A DNA stretch of 64,000 nt from contig JARLGV010000101.1 in the NCBI GenBank assembly GCA_031292555.1, forward strand, positions 1-64,000. Direction: 5' to 3'. Positions within the stretch are counted from its first letter, which is position 1, and the number at the start of each line of letters is the position of its first letter. This DNA comes from Fimbriimonas sp. (lineage in GTDB: Bacteria > Armatimonadota > Fimbriimonadia > Fimbriimonadales > Fimbriimonadaceae). Under the pieces are notes generated by a model, which was given only the letters and a program-made list of their open reading frames with translations, ran no database searches and was not told the DNA's origin. The position numbers were made by a program, and so were the translations under genes. Shown piece after piece: positions 52,573 through 61,358 of this stretch.

Positions 52573-53316
52573 TCATAGCCCTCGCAGAAAATACCCGTTT
52601 GCGACTCTGTCTATCTCCTGGGTTACTTGTTTTACGGCTGCGTCAAAAATCCGTTCCCCTTTTTCGGCTGTTGCAAGAGTCGCATAGCCATAGGAGCCTT
52701 GCTCGGTTATCTCGTCGAAGTGATGGACCATACCGGCAACCGCCGGGTCGGAGGCAAGTCCATCGTCCCGTAGTTTGCCAGTTCGCACCAGGTCCGGATG
52801 CAGATAAAGCATCAGGCTCGTCTCGGCCTCGCACGCGTGTCTCATTTCCTTTAGCGGACCTTCAAGCGTATCCGAGATCACGGTTTTGACGAAATCGAAA
52901 TAGGCCGATTGGCCGATCGTCGCCTGCAAGTGAGCCTCCTTGAGGCGGCGTGCGGCGATGCCGTTCGGTTCGCGGTTCCCGCCATGTCCATTCAGGATGT
53001 AGAACTTGTGGAATCCATGGGGAAGAAGGCTCTCTACACAGCTTTGGATCTCGCCCATGTAGCTGTCGAAGTCGGAACTCAAGCTGCCAGGAAAGCGGAG
53101 GTGGTGGCCGCTTGCTCCAAGCCAAAGCGTCGGGATGAGGATGACAGACTCTGTCAGCCGTGCTTCTACCGCCTCCGCAACCGCCGTGACGATGAGCGAG
53201 TCGGTGAAGAGAGGTAGGTGGGGACCATGCTGCTCAAGCGATCCGGTTGGAATGAGCACGACGCAATCCCGCCGGAAACCCTCGACATCTTGCCAGGTTG
53301 CGTCCTGCAGTTTCAT
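52573..53316 (-). CDS. Creatininase-family metal-dependent amidohydrolase
   Basis: 247 aa. The metal-binding motifs are PTGSLEQHGPHLPLFTD (23-39), NGHGGNREPNG (about 109-119) and HACEAETSLMLYL with the conserved CE.ET. Family members include creatinine amidohydrolase, FAPy deformylase (ArfB) and MftE peptidases; the sequence does not say which this is. It lies 51 bases downstream of dnaA on the same strand and 15 bases before the outer-membrane protein gene. It could be a maturation or salvage enzyme. Confidence 0.85.
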   Translation of the reverse strand: MKLQDATWQDVEGFRRDCVVLIPTGSLEQHGPHLPLFTDSLIVTAVAEAVEARLTESVILIPTLWLGASGHHLRFPGSLSSDFDSYMGEIQSCVESLLPHGFHKFYILNGHGGNREPNGIAARRLKEAHLQATIGQSAYFDFVKTVISDTLEGPLKEMRHACEAETSLMLYLHPDLVRTGKLRDDGLASDPAVAGMVHHFDEITEQGSYGYATLATAEKGERIFDAAVKQVTQEIDRVANGYFLRGL

Positions 53317-53367
53317 GCGGTGAGCATACTTGATGCCCCTGCTTCACGAATCTCCGGCATCGACGGT

Positions 53368-54744
53368 TCAGCCTTCTGGATAGAGACTGCGGATCAGCAT
53401 CTTCACCGCGGCACGCAGCTCGCGGTCATGGTGCATCATCTCTTGAATCTTCGTGTAAGCATGCATCATCGAAGTGTGATCTCGATCGCCAAATAGCCCG
53501 CCTATATGCTTCCAAGAGTCACCAGTGATCTCTCGAGTGACATACACGGCTATGTGCCTTGCGTGAACGATCGGGGCCTTGCGAGAGGCGCCGGTGATCT
53601 CGTCCGACGTGATCTTGAAGTGTTTGCCGATGGTACCGATGATCTCAGTGAAAGCCGGCTTCGCCAGGACGCCGGATCGGTAATAGGTGTCCACCATCGC
53701 ATGAGCAAGCTCCATCGTAATGCCAGAACTTTCGATGCTCGACTGTACCGCCAGCTTCGTAAGAGCGCCTTCCAAGATGCGAATGTTGCCGGGAACATTT
53801 TCGGCAAGGTACATAGCCACGCCGTGCTCAAGGTCCATATGCTCTTGCATTGCCTTGGAGCGAAGGATCGCGCACCTTGTCTCGGTGTCCGGCATTTGAA
53901 CGTCGGCGACCAGTCCCCACTCGAAGCGGGATCGGATGCGCTCGTCGAACAGATACAGGTCCCTAGGAGGCCGATCGGAAGTCAGCACGATCTGTTTGCC
54001 CATAGAGTGCAGGTAATTGAACGTGTGAAAGATCTCTTCCTGCGTTTTGTCCTTTCCCGCAATGAGTTGGATATCGTCGACTAGCCAGACCTCTAGCGAA
54101 CGCTGGGTCCGGCGGAAGTGCTCCATTTTGCCAGCCTGAAGAGCGTTGACAAAGCCCTCGGTGAATTGCTGTGCACCGACGTAGGCGATTGGGCACTTTG
54201 GGTCCACAGCCCGGATCTCTCGAGCGATTGAGTGAAGCAAATGCGTCTTTCCGAGGCCGCTGGCGCCATAGATGAAAAGCGGATTGTACTTCTTGCCCGG
54301 ATTCTGCGCGACTGCCTTGGCGCCGGCTACCGCGAGCCGATTGCTTGGGCCAACGACAAACGTATCGAATGAGAACTTCTCGTAGGGACGAAAACCGGTA
54401 TCTACGGAAGTCGAAATTGGGATGGGCGCCGAGGTCAGGTTAGGCTGAGGCTTCTTCTCTTGAAGTTGCGAGACCAGCTCCACGACGACGTGAGAACCCA
54501 TTTCATCCGACAAAAGGGTCTGCAGGGTATTTAAGTATCGTTCCTTGACCCACTCCATCACGAATCGACCGGGCACGTTGATTTGGACGATTCCGTTGTT
54601 ACATGAAACGGGAGTCAGTGGGCGGATAAACCGCTCAAACCACGCTGAAGGAATATCCGGCCCGAGACGCTTGATTACACCCTCCCACGCACTTTGCAGA
54701 TCGGTAGTTTCCGTTAACTCCTCATGGCTGAATAGGTCTTTCAT
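53368..54744 (-). CDS. dnaA: Chromosomal replication initiator DnaA
   Basis: 458 aa from ATG 54744 (a TTG seven codons earlier is in frame). Domain I (about 10-85) is followed by a short Gln/Pro linker. The AAA+ domain has Walker A GASGLGKT (160-167) and Walker B VWLVDDIQ. The DNA-binding domain IV has the signature DRDHTSMMHA near the C-terminus. It binds DnaA boxes and melts the origin. dnaN and recF do not follow, and the next genes are unrelated, so this is not the classic dnaA-dnaN arrangement. A TATAAT and a DnaA-box-like site lie upstream. Confidence 0.96.
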   Translation of the reverse strand: MKDLFSHEELTETTDLQSAWEGVIKRLGPDIPSAWFERFIRPLTPVSCNNGIVQINVPGRFVMEWVKERYLNTLQTLLSDEMGSHVVVELVSQLQEKKPQPNLTSAPIPISTSVDTGFRPYEKFSFDTFVVGPSNRLAVAGAKAVAQNPGKKYNPLFIYGASGLGKTHLLHSIAREIRAVDPKCPIAYVGAQQFTEGFVNALQAGKMEHFRRTQRSLEVWLVDDIQLIAGKDKTQEEIFHTFNYLHSMGKQIVLTSDRPPRDLYLFDERIRSRFEWGLVADVQMPDTETRCAILRSKAMQEHMDLEHGVAMYLAENVPGNIRILEGALTKLAVQSSIESSGITMELAHAMVDTYYRSGVLAKPAFTEIIGTIGKHFKITSDEITGASRKAPIVHARHIAVYVTREITGDSWKHIGGLFGDRDHTSMMHAYTKIQEMMHHDRELRAAVKMLIRSLYPEG

Positions 54745-54784
54745 GGTCTCATCGATGGGCGACAATTCGCCGGGTGGGGAACGG

Positions 54785-54794
54785 ATTATACACG
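54785..54794 (-). promoter_or_regulatory. dnaA -10 overlapping a DnaA-box-like site
   Basis: On the minus strand TATAAT occupies 54790-54785, 40 bases before the dnaA ATG. On the plus strand TTATACACG (54786-54794) matches the DnaA box TTATNCACA at eight of nine positions. This overlap would allow DnaA to repress its own promoter, as in other bacteria. No second clear box was found nearby. Confidence 0.5.
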
Positions 54795-54993
54795 CAAGTC
54801 ATGAGAACACGGTGATGGCCGAACTCCGTAAAAGCCGATAGAACGGCAATGAGGGGAATGAATTGCCTGTAGATACGATTTTAAGATAAATTATCGGAGG
54901 ATATCCTCAAATATCGCTTGATATAGTAGATGATCTCAAACTGGTATGACAGGCGTCTACGGTGTCGGCAAACCTGACATTTTCACGGGATCT

Positions 54994-55013
54994 TCCGAAT
55001 CGCACGATTCGGA
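54994..55013. promoter_or_regulatory. Perfect 20-bp palindrome upstream of thiamine pyrophosphokinase
   Basis: TCCGAATCG (54994-55002) and CGATTCGGA (55005-55013) form 9-bp arms separated by CA. A TACCAT hexamer follows at 55015-55020 and ends 6 bases before the ATG at 55027. A palindrome between -35 and -10 is a good place for a repressor. If the gene instead started at 54946 the palindrome would be coding, which seems less likely. Confidence 0.5.
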
Positions 55014-55026
55014 GTACCATCAGAGT

Positions 55027-55704
55027 ATGGTTCGAACCCTTAACAAAGATCGCATTCTTGGGGTATTAGCGGGCCAAGATCTCAACCCAAAACGAGTCGC
55101 TAAATGGGCAGAATCTGCCGAATTCGTGGTTGCGGCTGACGGAGGCGCAAACCTCTTGTACGATGAGGGGATTATCCCCGACGTAGCGATCGGAGATTTT
55201 GATTCGATTTACGATAGTACTAAGACTGCGCAAACGACACTCGTTCACGCGCCCGATCAAGATACCTCGGACTGCGAGAAACTCCTTGACTATGTGAGGT
55301 CGATTGGGGGAGAGCGGATCACGCTCTGTAGCGTCGAGGGGGACCATCTGGACCACTTGATGGCGACGTTTCATGCTGCCGCCAAATCTCCTTTGGACGT
55401 GCGACTCGTCGTGAGAAGAGGCATCGTCCAACTTCTCAAGGGGCCAGTTGAGTGCTTCTACGACCTACCGGTCGGAACGCGACTCTCGCTATTGCCAATC
55501 ACCGTCTGCTCGATCGTAGATCTTCATGGCGTTCAATGGCCGCTGGTTGACGTCGAGTTGAGCCCTGCCGGGATGTTCAGCTTGTCGAATCGAACTACGG
55601 GACCGGTTCAGGTTTCGATCACGTCGGGGGTTGCCGCCCTCTTTCTTTCGCATCCGTCCCTCGAATTGCCGCACTGGTCGGGTGATTTGTCGCCGATCCC
55701 ATGA
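55027..55704 (+). CDS. thiN: Thiamine pyrophosphokinase
   Basis: 225 aa from ATG 55027. ADGGAN (37-42), PDVAIGDFDS (51-60) and DQDTSDCEK (77-85) are the substrate and metal-binding motifs of TPK, and GDHLDH with the C-terminal beta sandwich (about 145-220) follows. It transfers pyrophosphate from ATP to thiamine to make the cofactor TPP. A longer frame from about 54945 adds 27 residues that include a palindrome and match no family. The symporter gene follows 12 bases later, so thiamine uptake or salvage may be linked. Confidence 0.93.
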   Translation: MVRTLNKDRILGVLAGQDLNPKRVAKWAESAEFVVAADGGANLLYDEGIIPDVAIGDFDSIYDSTKTAQTTLVHAPDQDTSDCEKLLDYVRSIGGERITLCSVEGDHLDHLMATFHAAAKSPLDVRLVVRRGIVQLLKGPVECFYDLPVGTRLSLLPITVCSIVDLHGVQWPLVDVELSPAGMFSLSNRTTGPVQVSITSGVAALFLSHPSLELPHWSGDLSPIP

Positions 55705-55716
55705 CAAAATGGCCGA

Positions 55717-57165
55717 GTGCCATCGGAAACGCTCAAGATAGGCTATCTGGATGGGGCGGTCATCGCCTTATTTGTTGCCGCGGTGCTTGGACTCGGTTTC
55801 TCGGCGCGACTTCGCGACGTGTCGATTCTGCAGTATCTAGCGGCGGGGCGAAGCCTGTCGCTCCCCGCATTTGTTGCGACGCTGGTCAGCACTTGGTATG
55901 GCGGGGTCCTGGCGGTAGGAAGTTCGGTGGAATGGAAGGGCGTCGGCGGCCTGCTTTTGTTTGGGATGCCCTATTACGTCTTTGCGCTGGTCTATGCGCT
56001 GGCATTTGCAAAGCGTGTTCGTGAAGCGGACCAGATCAGCATTCCGGAGCGACTCGCCCAACGTTGGGGTAAAGCGGCAGGCTTGGTTGGGGCGATCTTG
56101 ATTTTTCTACTCGCCGTTCCGGCTGCCCACGTGCTGATGCTCGGGACGATGGTTCATCTTGTCACTGGATGGGGCACCGTTCTCTCGCTAGTCGTCGGCA
56201 CCGTCGTGGGAACGTTGTTTTTGTATCGCGGAGGGCTCTTGGCCGATGTCCGAGTCGGATTGCTGGCATTCCTTCTCATGTACATCGGATTCTTTGTGGT
56301 GCTGGGCTGGTGTCTCATACACATGCCGCCGGCCACAATGATTCGTAAGCTGGATCCCGCGCTACTGCACTGGGACGGCAACGTTGGTTGGGTAGGTCTC
56401 ACGAGTTTCTTCATCCTGGGCGCTTGGACGGTAGTCGACCCTGGATTCCACCAACGCGTGTCCAGTGCACGGAGTCCCGAACTGGGAAAGCGGGGCCTGT
56501 TCTACTGCATCGGGTTCTGGATGCTCTTCGACGTGATGAGCGTCACAACTGGCCTATACGCGATCGCGCTACTCAAGCCGACGCCGCCTGGACTGGAACT
56601 CTTCCCATTGCTGGGTGAGAAGGTCTTGCCGCCCGGACTGAAGGCAGTGTTCCTGTGCGGTCTGACGGGAGCAGTCCTGTCGGCGATGGTTGGCTACACG
56701 CTAGTAAGCGGAGCGACGTTTGGCCGCGAGTTTCTTGGACGTCTGAACCCGAGCCTAGATGAGCAGGCGATCAAGCTCCGAACTCGAATCGGCTTCGGAG
56801 TCGCCTGTCTGCTAGCGGTTGGGATAGCCCTCACGGTTCAAAACGTAGTCGTCGACCTTTGGTACGCCTATAGTGGAGCGGTTGTCGGAGCCCTGATCCT
56901 GCCCGTAACTGCGATCTACGTGCCCAGATTCAAGCTGACGGTCTCATCGAAGTGGGCGGTCGCCTCGATGATCACGGCATTTATCACCAGTTTCGCATGC
57001 TTGATTTACGGTAAGAGAACTGATAACCCCTCTTTGGAAGTCTCTTATGCAGGGCAGACGTTTACCTTCGGGACACTCATTCCCGGATTGATCGTTTCTG
57101 CCATCGTGCTGAGCCTCGGGGAATTGGCAAGCAGGAGGGCAACAACATATGACAAACGAAATTGA
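55717..57165 (+). CDS. Sodium:solute symporter family protein
   Basis: 482 aa with about 13 predicted helices. The SSS core includes YLAAGRSLSLPAFVATLVST (about 39-58), the GGVLAVGSSVEWKG region and the long loop with FLGRLNP. The start is a GTG 12 bases after the thiamine pyrophosphokinase stop. SSS proteins take up sugars, amino acids, vitamins or other organic ions with sodium; the substrate cannot be read from sequence. Its proximity to thiN makes thiamine or a precursor a possibility. The end overlaps the FHA gene by 17 bases. Confidence 0.85.
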   Translation: MPSETLKIGYLDGAVIALFVAAVLGLGFSARLRDVSILQYLAAGRSLSLPAFVATLVSTWYGGVLAVGSSVEWKGVGGLLLFGMPYYVFALVYALAFAKRVREADQISIPERLAQRWGKAAGLVGAILIFLLAVPAAHVLMLGTMVHLVTGWGTVLSLVVGTVVGTLFLYRGGLLADVRVGLLAFLLMYIGFFVVLGWCLIHMPPATMIRKLDPALLHWDGNVGWVGLTSFFILGAWTVVDPGFHQRVSSARSPELGKRGLFYCIGFWMLFDVMSVTTGLYAIALLKPTPPGLELFPLLGEKVLPPGLKAVFLCGLTGAVLSAMVGYTLVSGATFGREFLGRLNPSLDEQAIKLRTRIGFGVACLLAVGIALTVQNVVVDLWYAYSGAVVGALILPVTAIYVPRFKLTVSSKWAVASMITAFITSFACLIYGKRTDNPSLEVSYAGQTFTFGTLIPGLIVSAIVLSLGELASRRATTYDKRN

Positions 57166-57568
57166 AGATCAGGCGGCAGTTGCCGATATGGAACAGGCCC
57201 ATGACGGGATCGTCGACACTCAAGCCGAAGCGGCGCCGCTAGCGCAGACGGCGAAACTCGTTCTCAAGCGCGGCGGGGTGCTTACGGATGTGGAATTCAT
57301 CGTTCACCCGCCGGCAACGATAGGCCGGTTCGATCCGAGCATCGGCCCGATCGATGTCGACCTCGGCCCACAACCGGAGGGCGCCTACGTTAGTCGCAAG
57401 CATGCTCGAATCGTTTGCGAAGACGGAGTCTGGAAGGTAGTCGATCTCGGGTCAAGTAACGGGACGTTTGTTCTCCACGACGACTTCGAGCGGGTAGAGG
57501 AAGCCGAACTCGTAAACGGTCAAGAGTTCGCGCTTGGAAATGCTCGATTCGTGTTCCAGCTCGAGTAG
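57149..57568 (+). CDS. FHA-domain protein
   Basis: 139 aa. A disordered acidic N-terminus (about 1-30) precedes one FHA domain. Diagnostic residues are in TIGRFDP (about 57-63), YVSRKHARI (about 85-93) and LGSSNGTFV (about 106-114), which bind phosphothreonine peptides. No kinase is adjacent, so its partner is unknown. It overlaps the symporter gene by 17 bases and ends in a hairpin shared with convergent purM. Confidence 0.9.
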   Translation: MTNEIEDQAAVADMEQAHDGIVDTQAEAAPLAQTAKLVLKRGGVLTDVEFIVHPPATIGRFDPSIGPIDVDLGPQPEGAYVSRKHARIVCEDGVWKVVDLGSSNGTFVLHDDFERVEEAELVNGQEFALGNARFVFQLE

Positions 57569-57592
57569 GTCGGCAACCCGAGGTAAGCGATC

Positions 57593-57617
57593 AGAGCGGG
57601 CGGATTCCGCCCGCTCT
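57593..57617. terminator. GC-rich hairpin between FHA and purM
   Basis: agagcgggcgga (57593-57604) and tccgcccgctct (57606-57617) are perfect complements with one base between, giving a long GC stem. It lies between two convergent genes, 25 bases after one stop and 9 bases from the other. No T-run follows on either strand, so it would act as a bidirectional pause or block and not as a classical terminator. Confidence 0.6.
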
Positions 57618-57625
57618 GCGCCGGG

Positions 57626-58666
57626 CTAGACGATCTGGACTTCGTGAGAACCGGGTTGCACTTCGCCGACAATAGCGGCCGATTCCCCATTTTCGTTTAG
57701 TCGCTGGACGAGACCGGGCGCTTCGAAGCGGTCGGCAATAATCACCATGCCGATGCCCATGTTGAACGCGCGATACATCTCGACGTCGGGAATATTGCCT
57801 GATTGCTGAATCAAGTTGAAGATTGGCAGAGGAGTCCACGATCGCTTTTCGATGACTACGCGTACGTCCGAGGGCAGCACCCTGGGAATGTTATCGTAAA
57901 GTCCCCCACCCGTGACGTGGGCAACCGCGTAGATGTTATCGGAATCTTGGAGCATTGGATAGACCGCGTTGAAGTAGCACCGGTGCGGCCGGATCAATTC
58001 CGAACCGATGGTTTTGCCCAATCCAGGCACTTCGTCGCGTACGGATAGGCCTCCCATCTCAAATAGAGCTCGCCTTGCGAGCGAATAACCATTCGTGTGG
58101 AGGCCGTTGCTGGCAATGCCGATGACCGAATCGCCCTGTTTCATCTTGCCTCGCGGAAGCTTGCGATCCATGTCGACCACGCCGATAATAGAACCTACCA
58201 GGTCGATCTCATCTTCGAGGTAGACGCCTGGCATCTCTGCCGTTTCTCCTCCAACCAAAGATGCTCCGACATCCTTGCATGCTTGTGCCATCCCGCGAAC
58301 GATCTCCTCGAACATCAGGCCCTGTAACCGCGAGCAGCCGAAGTAGTCCAGGAAGAAAAGCGGCTTGGCGCCTTGGCACAGGATGTCGTACACGCAGTGG
58401 TTGACAATATCCTGGCCAAGACCGGAATACTCGCCCACCATGGCGGCGACTTTCGTCTTTGTGCCCACGCCGTCGATCGAACTTACGAGCAGCGGATGCT
58501 CGATATCGCCGAATGAAGGGCGAAACAGAGCTCCAAACCCGCCGACGCCGGAAACGACGCTATCGGTGTAGGTCGCCTTTACGTCTCCGATCACGGCTCG
58601 CAAAGCGCGCTGCGCTTCATCGATATCCACCCCCGCCGATCGGTAGGTCAGTTGCTCGTCAGGCAT
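57626..58666 (-). CDS. purM: Phosphoribosylformylglycinamidine cyclo-ligase (AIR synthetase)
   Basis: 346 aa, typical. The N-terminal YRSAGVDIDEAQRAL, GVGGFGALF and LVSSIDGVGTKTKVA carry the conserved Asp and glycines. LVGGETAEMPGVY and DSVIGIASNGLHTNGYSLAR follow, and HVTGGGLYDNIPRVLP is near the C-terminus. It closes the imidazole ring to make aminoimidazole ribonucleotide in purine synthesis. No other pur genes are nearby. Confidence 0.96.
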   Translation of the reverse strand: MPDEQLTYRSAGVDIDEAQRALRAVIGDVKATYTDSVVSGVGGFGALFRPSFGDIEHPLLVSSIDGVGTKTKVAAMVGEYSGLGQDIVNHCVYDILCQGAKPLFFLDYFGCSRLQGLMFEEIVRGMAQACKDVGASLVGGETAEMPGVYLEDEIDLVGSIIGVVDMDRKLPRGKMKQGDSVIGIASNGLHTNGYSLARRALFEMGGLSVRDEVPGLGKTIGSELIRPHRCYFNAVYPMLQDSDNIYAVAHVTGGGLYDNIPRVLPSDVRVVIEKRSWTPLPIFNLIQQSGNIPDVEMYRAFNMGIGMVIIADRFEAPGLVQRLNENGESAAIVGEVQPGSHEVQIV

Positions 58667-58761
58667 GCTCTGAATCGTACCTGCGCGGTGGGCCAGTCAG
58701 CCAAAACTCGGACGGGGCAGCAGCAACGAAACTCGAAGCATCGTGGTACAACCTACACGAC

Positions 58762-59568
58762 ATGAGTGAGCAGCGAATCAGGGTGGCAGTGGTGGGTGCA
58801 GCCGGGCGAATGGGGCGAGAGGTGCTTCGAGCGCTCGGGTGTGATCCTGGCTTCGAAGTTGTGGCTGCAATCGACCGAACCGAAGTCGGTTCACAGACCC
58901 AAGATCTCGCCGGCCCTTTGGCGCCGAATCTTTCAGTGGAAGATAGCTTGGAGGCCGCACTCGACCGCACCAAGCCGTCGGTAATCGTAGAGTTCTCCCA
59001 CCATTCGGTGGCGTTGCCCCACGCGAAAGCCTGTGTAGAGCGGGGAGTTTCGTTCGTGTTCGGAATGACCGGCCTATCGGAGGCTGGACTGGTCGAGATT
59101 GGCGAACTATGCGTACAGCACGGCACTCCAGGGATGTACGTTCCCAACTTCGCGATCGGCGCCGTTTTGATGATGCACTTCGCCGAGCTTGCCGCCAAGT
59201 GGCTTCCGGACGCGGAAGTAATCGAATTTCATCACGACCGTAAGGAGGATGCTCCCAGCGGCACGGCAATGCTAACGGCTGACAAGATCAGCCGAGCACG
59301 GACAACCGACCCCACTCCGCTTCCTAAGCCGCTGATCAAAGCGGATGGTGCCCGAGGCGGCTCAGTGGGCGCCGTTCCGGTTCACTCTGTGCGTCTGCCC
59401 GGACTGCTTGCCCATCAAGAAGTCATCTTCGGCGGCCCGGGTGAGACCCTAACGATTCGGCACGACTCGCTAGATCGGGCGTCGTTTATGCAAGGGGTTA
59501 AGGTATGTGCCAAGACCGTCCGATCGCTCCACGGACTGACCGTCGGGCTGGACAAGATTCTTTTCTAG
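58762..59568 (+). CDS. dapB: 4-hydroxy-tetrahydrodipicolinate reductase
   Basis: 268 aa. GAAGRMG (12-18) binds NAD(P)H. EFHHDRKEDAPSGTA (about 152-166) holds the catalytic His and Lys and the substrate-binding SGT, and HSVRLPGLLAHQEVIFGG is the C-terminal core. It reduces HTPA in the lysine and diaminopimelate pathway. ATG 58762 is chosen; a much longer frame upstream reads antisense to purM and is not family-like. TACAAC ends 9 bases before the ATG, and no ribosome site is evident. Confidence 0.95.
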   Translation: MSEQRIRVAVVGAAGRMGREVLRALGCDPGFEVVAAIDRTEVGSQTQDLAGPLAPNLSVEDSLEAALDRTKPSVIVEFSHHSVALPHAKACVERGVSFVFGMTGLSEAGLVEIGELCVQHGTPGMYVPNFAIGAVLMMHFAELAAKWLPDAEVIEFHHDRKEDAPSGTAMLTADKISRARTTDPTPLPKPLIKADGARGGSVGAVPVHSVRLPGLLAHQEVIFGGPGETLTIRHDSLDRASFMQGVKVCAKTVRSLHGLTVGLDKILF

Positions 59569-59584
59569 ACAAGCTTGGTGGACG

Positions 59585-60271
59585 CTAGAAGTGCTTCTCG
59601 GTTCGAAACATTCCGGCTTTCATGAGCACGGGGAGTCCCTTGTCGTCGAGATAGACCTCTCGAAGCACGCCGTCTCGAACGTCGCGGACCTCGTGAACCT
59701 GGATACGGTGGACCCCTAAGTTGATCCATCGCTTGCCGACATAGGTGGTCTCAACCCGTTGCCACCGGGCGTTTTCGATGTCGAAGACGGTGCTTCGGAC
59801 CGTGGTGCCGGGACTGGGCTGTTTCTGGCTGAACCACAGATCGCTTTCGTCGGCCAGGCTATAGCCTAGTGGCGGCGAAGTGGTCCGTTCAGTCGTGCGG
59901 GCCCGGGATTGGTGGTCGTCTTGGGTCACGACCAATACGGCGGTTCCGGTGTCGTCGTAATGGACCTTAAGGGAGATCTCGTGCTTTCCGCCCGAACCTG
60001 ATTCGGTGATCGTCTCGGACTCGGTTATCGGAACAGCATTGCGGTCGATGACTTTCGTCTGAACGATCTTGCGGGTGGTTCCGTCGTCTTCCTTGCCTTG
60101 GAGGATGAAGATGCTGGTCTTCCGTCCGTGGTCGAATTTCTCCGAATACGAACCCCCACCGACCTTCGCATCACCCCGGTAAATGTCCAGTTGAATTTCG
60201 GTTTTGCTGAACCCGACCATCGCGATCAGGACGGGAATGAAAGGGGCCTTGAACATTTTCTTAACGATCAA
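59585..60271 (-). CDS. Secreted protein, unknown, 228 aa
   Basis: A short hydrophobic N-terminus (about 8-20, APFIPVLIAMVGF) may be a signal peptide. The rest alternates beta segments (IQLDIYRGDAKVGGGSYSEKF, SIFILQGKEDDGT, KWINLGVHRIQVHEVRD-like) as in small periplasmic beta proteins. No family recognised. An internal Met at residue 6 is an alternative start. It overlaps the stop of the FAD-protein gene by four bases (ATGA), so it is coupled to it and may be its partner. Confidence 0.55.
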   Translation of the reverse strand: MIVKKMFKAPFIPVLIAMVGFSKTEIQLDIYRGDAKVGGGSYSEKFDHGRKTSIFILQGKEDDGTTRKIVQTKVIDRNAVPITESETITESGSGGKHEISLKVHYDDTGTAVLVVTQDDHQSRARTTERTTSPPLGYSLADESDLWFSQKQPSPGTTVRSTVFDIENARWQRVETTYVGKRWINLGVHRIQVHEVRDVRDGVLREVYLDDKGLPVLMKAGMFRTEKHF

Positions 60272-61293
60272 TCCTCTTCTACTAAAAGTGAGGCCGTTCG
60301 CGTTCCGACCTCGAATGCATCCTCGATATGCCCTCCAACAAGGCCATCGCTCGCGACTAGGATTCGGGAGCCCTTTGGGTTCACATTCTCAAATGTGGCC
60401 AAGCTCTCCGGTTGCGAGTACTTCCATCGAATTACATTCCAGCTTTTGGGGCTTTGGAACGACGGCCCATACAGTCTTTCGACAAAGCCGGTCACGGTTT
60501 GAACCAGAAACTGGTCGTCCTGCTCGTACTGAACATGACTGTAGGTTGCGCTAAGCTGGGCCACCAGCGCGGTACCGCCCTCTGGCGCCCTTCCGGGGGC
60601 CTTGACCGATTCGAGACACAGCCAGGTCATCGGATGAAGCTGCTCGGTATCCAGCAGTGCATGGTATTGGGTGCGCGGTAACGGCGCGTCGTATCCTAGC
60701 AGAAGGCTGAGGCAAGGGCGGTATCGCACATTACCGGTCGGCCGATTCTCTCCCAACCTCCAAAGCAGAAGCGAAGTTTGGGGAATCGGTGCCGACAGAA
60801 TGATCGCGTCGAACCCTTCGTCTTCAATCTGGAACCGTCCGTTCGCCCGCTCGATTTCGTCTACGTTTTGATTGAGCCTAATGTCGAGGCCCTCTGCCAG
60901 TTTTTGGGCGAGGACAACGTTTCCGCCGGCAAAAGTGTAGCGAGGCGTCCCGTTGCTACCCGGCGATACTCTTAGCCCTGAGTGAACATAGATCGGCTTC
61001 TCTATCTTGACGAGATCTTCGGTGTGCAATTCCTCGAGAAGAAACCTCTCAATCCTCTTGCCGCGCGGCGCAATGCTCGTTGCACCGGTGTCCCACACGA
61101 ATCCGTCTTTTTTGATCGTAGATACGCGGCCCCCGACGGATGCCGCCCGTTCGAAGACGACTACTTTGTGTCCGTTGTAGTGCAATTGGCGGGCAGCGGA
61201 AAGGCCGCTGATGCCCGCGCCGACGATCCCAACCTTCACTCGTTCACGGTCCTTAACATAGCGACGTATAAAATCGGCGAAAGCCGCCTCCAA
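60268..61293 (-). CDS. Renalase-like FAD-dependent amine oxidoreductase
   Basis: 341 aa. [17 protein letters not shown] (21-37) is the FAD-binding Rossmann motif, followed by [14 protein letters not shown] with the GGR motif and a [10 protein letters not shown] loop, as in renalase-type proteins. The C-terminal [22 protein letters not shown] carries the second FAD-contact motif. Many members have unknown substrates; this one likely oxidises a small amine or reduced nicotinamide. An extra N-terminal 20 residues precede the Rossmann fold and may hold a later start. Coupled to the downstream beta protein. Confidence 0.82.
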   Translation of the reverse strand: MEAAFADFIRRYVKDRERVKVGIVGAGISGLSAARQLHYNGHKVVVFERAASVGGRVSTIKKDGFVWDTGATSIAPRGKRIERFLLEELHTEDLVKIEKPIYVHSGLRVSPGSNGTPRYTFAGGNVVLAQKLAEGLDIRLNQNVDEIERANGRFQIEDEGFDAIILSAPIPQTSLLLWRLGENRPTGNVRYRPCLSLLLGYDAPLPRTQYHALLDTEQLHPMTWLCLESVKAPGRAPEGGTALVAQLSATYSHVQYEQDDQFLVQTVTGFVERLYGPSFQSPKSWNVIRWKYSQPESLATFENVNPKGSRILVASDGLVGGHIEDAFEVGTRTASLLVEED

Positions 61294-61358
61294 ATCGCGT
61301 GGTTCCAGCGACTTGGCATGATTCGAACGTACCTCATCTCAAGCCCAACCGTCTCAAT

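Larger units (their letters stand above)
54745..55026. other. dnaA upstream / AT-rich divergent intergenic region
   Basis: Holds the dnaA promoter, an AT-rich stretch (54869-54925) and the palindrome GAGGATATCCTC (54897-54908). It also holds an ATATC/GATAT repeat (54911-54915 with 54920-54924) and the 20-bp palindrome at 54994-55013. AT-rich DNA beside dnaA is where an origin might lie, but the near absence of DnaA boxes argues against it. Confidence 0.4.

Noticed and set aside
54945-55026. Longer start for thiamine pyrophosphokinase and a TPP riboswitch in its leader
   Set aside because: The added residues match no TPK and include a palindrome; no CUGAGA-type TPP motif is visible.
58459-58761. 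101-codon N-terminal extension of dapB
   Set aside because: It is antisense to purM, Arg-rich and unlike any DapB; the family starts at MSEQRIRVAV.
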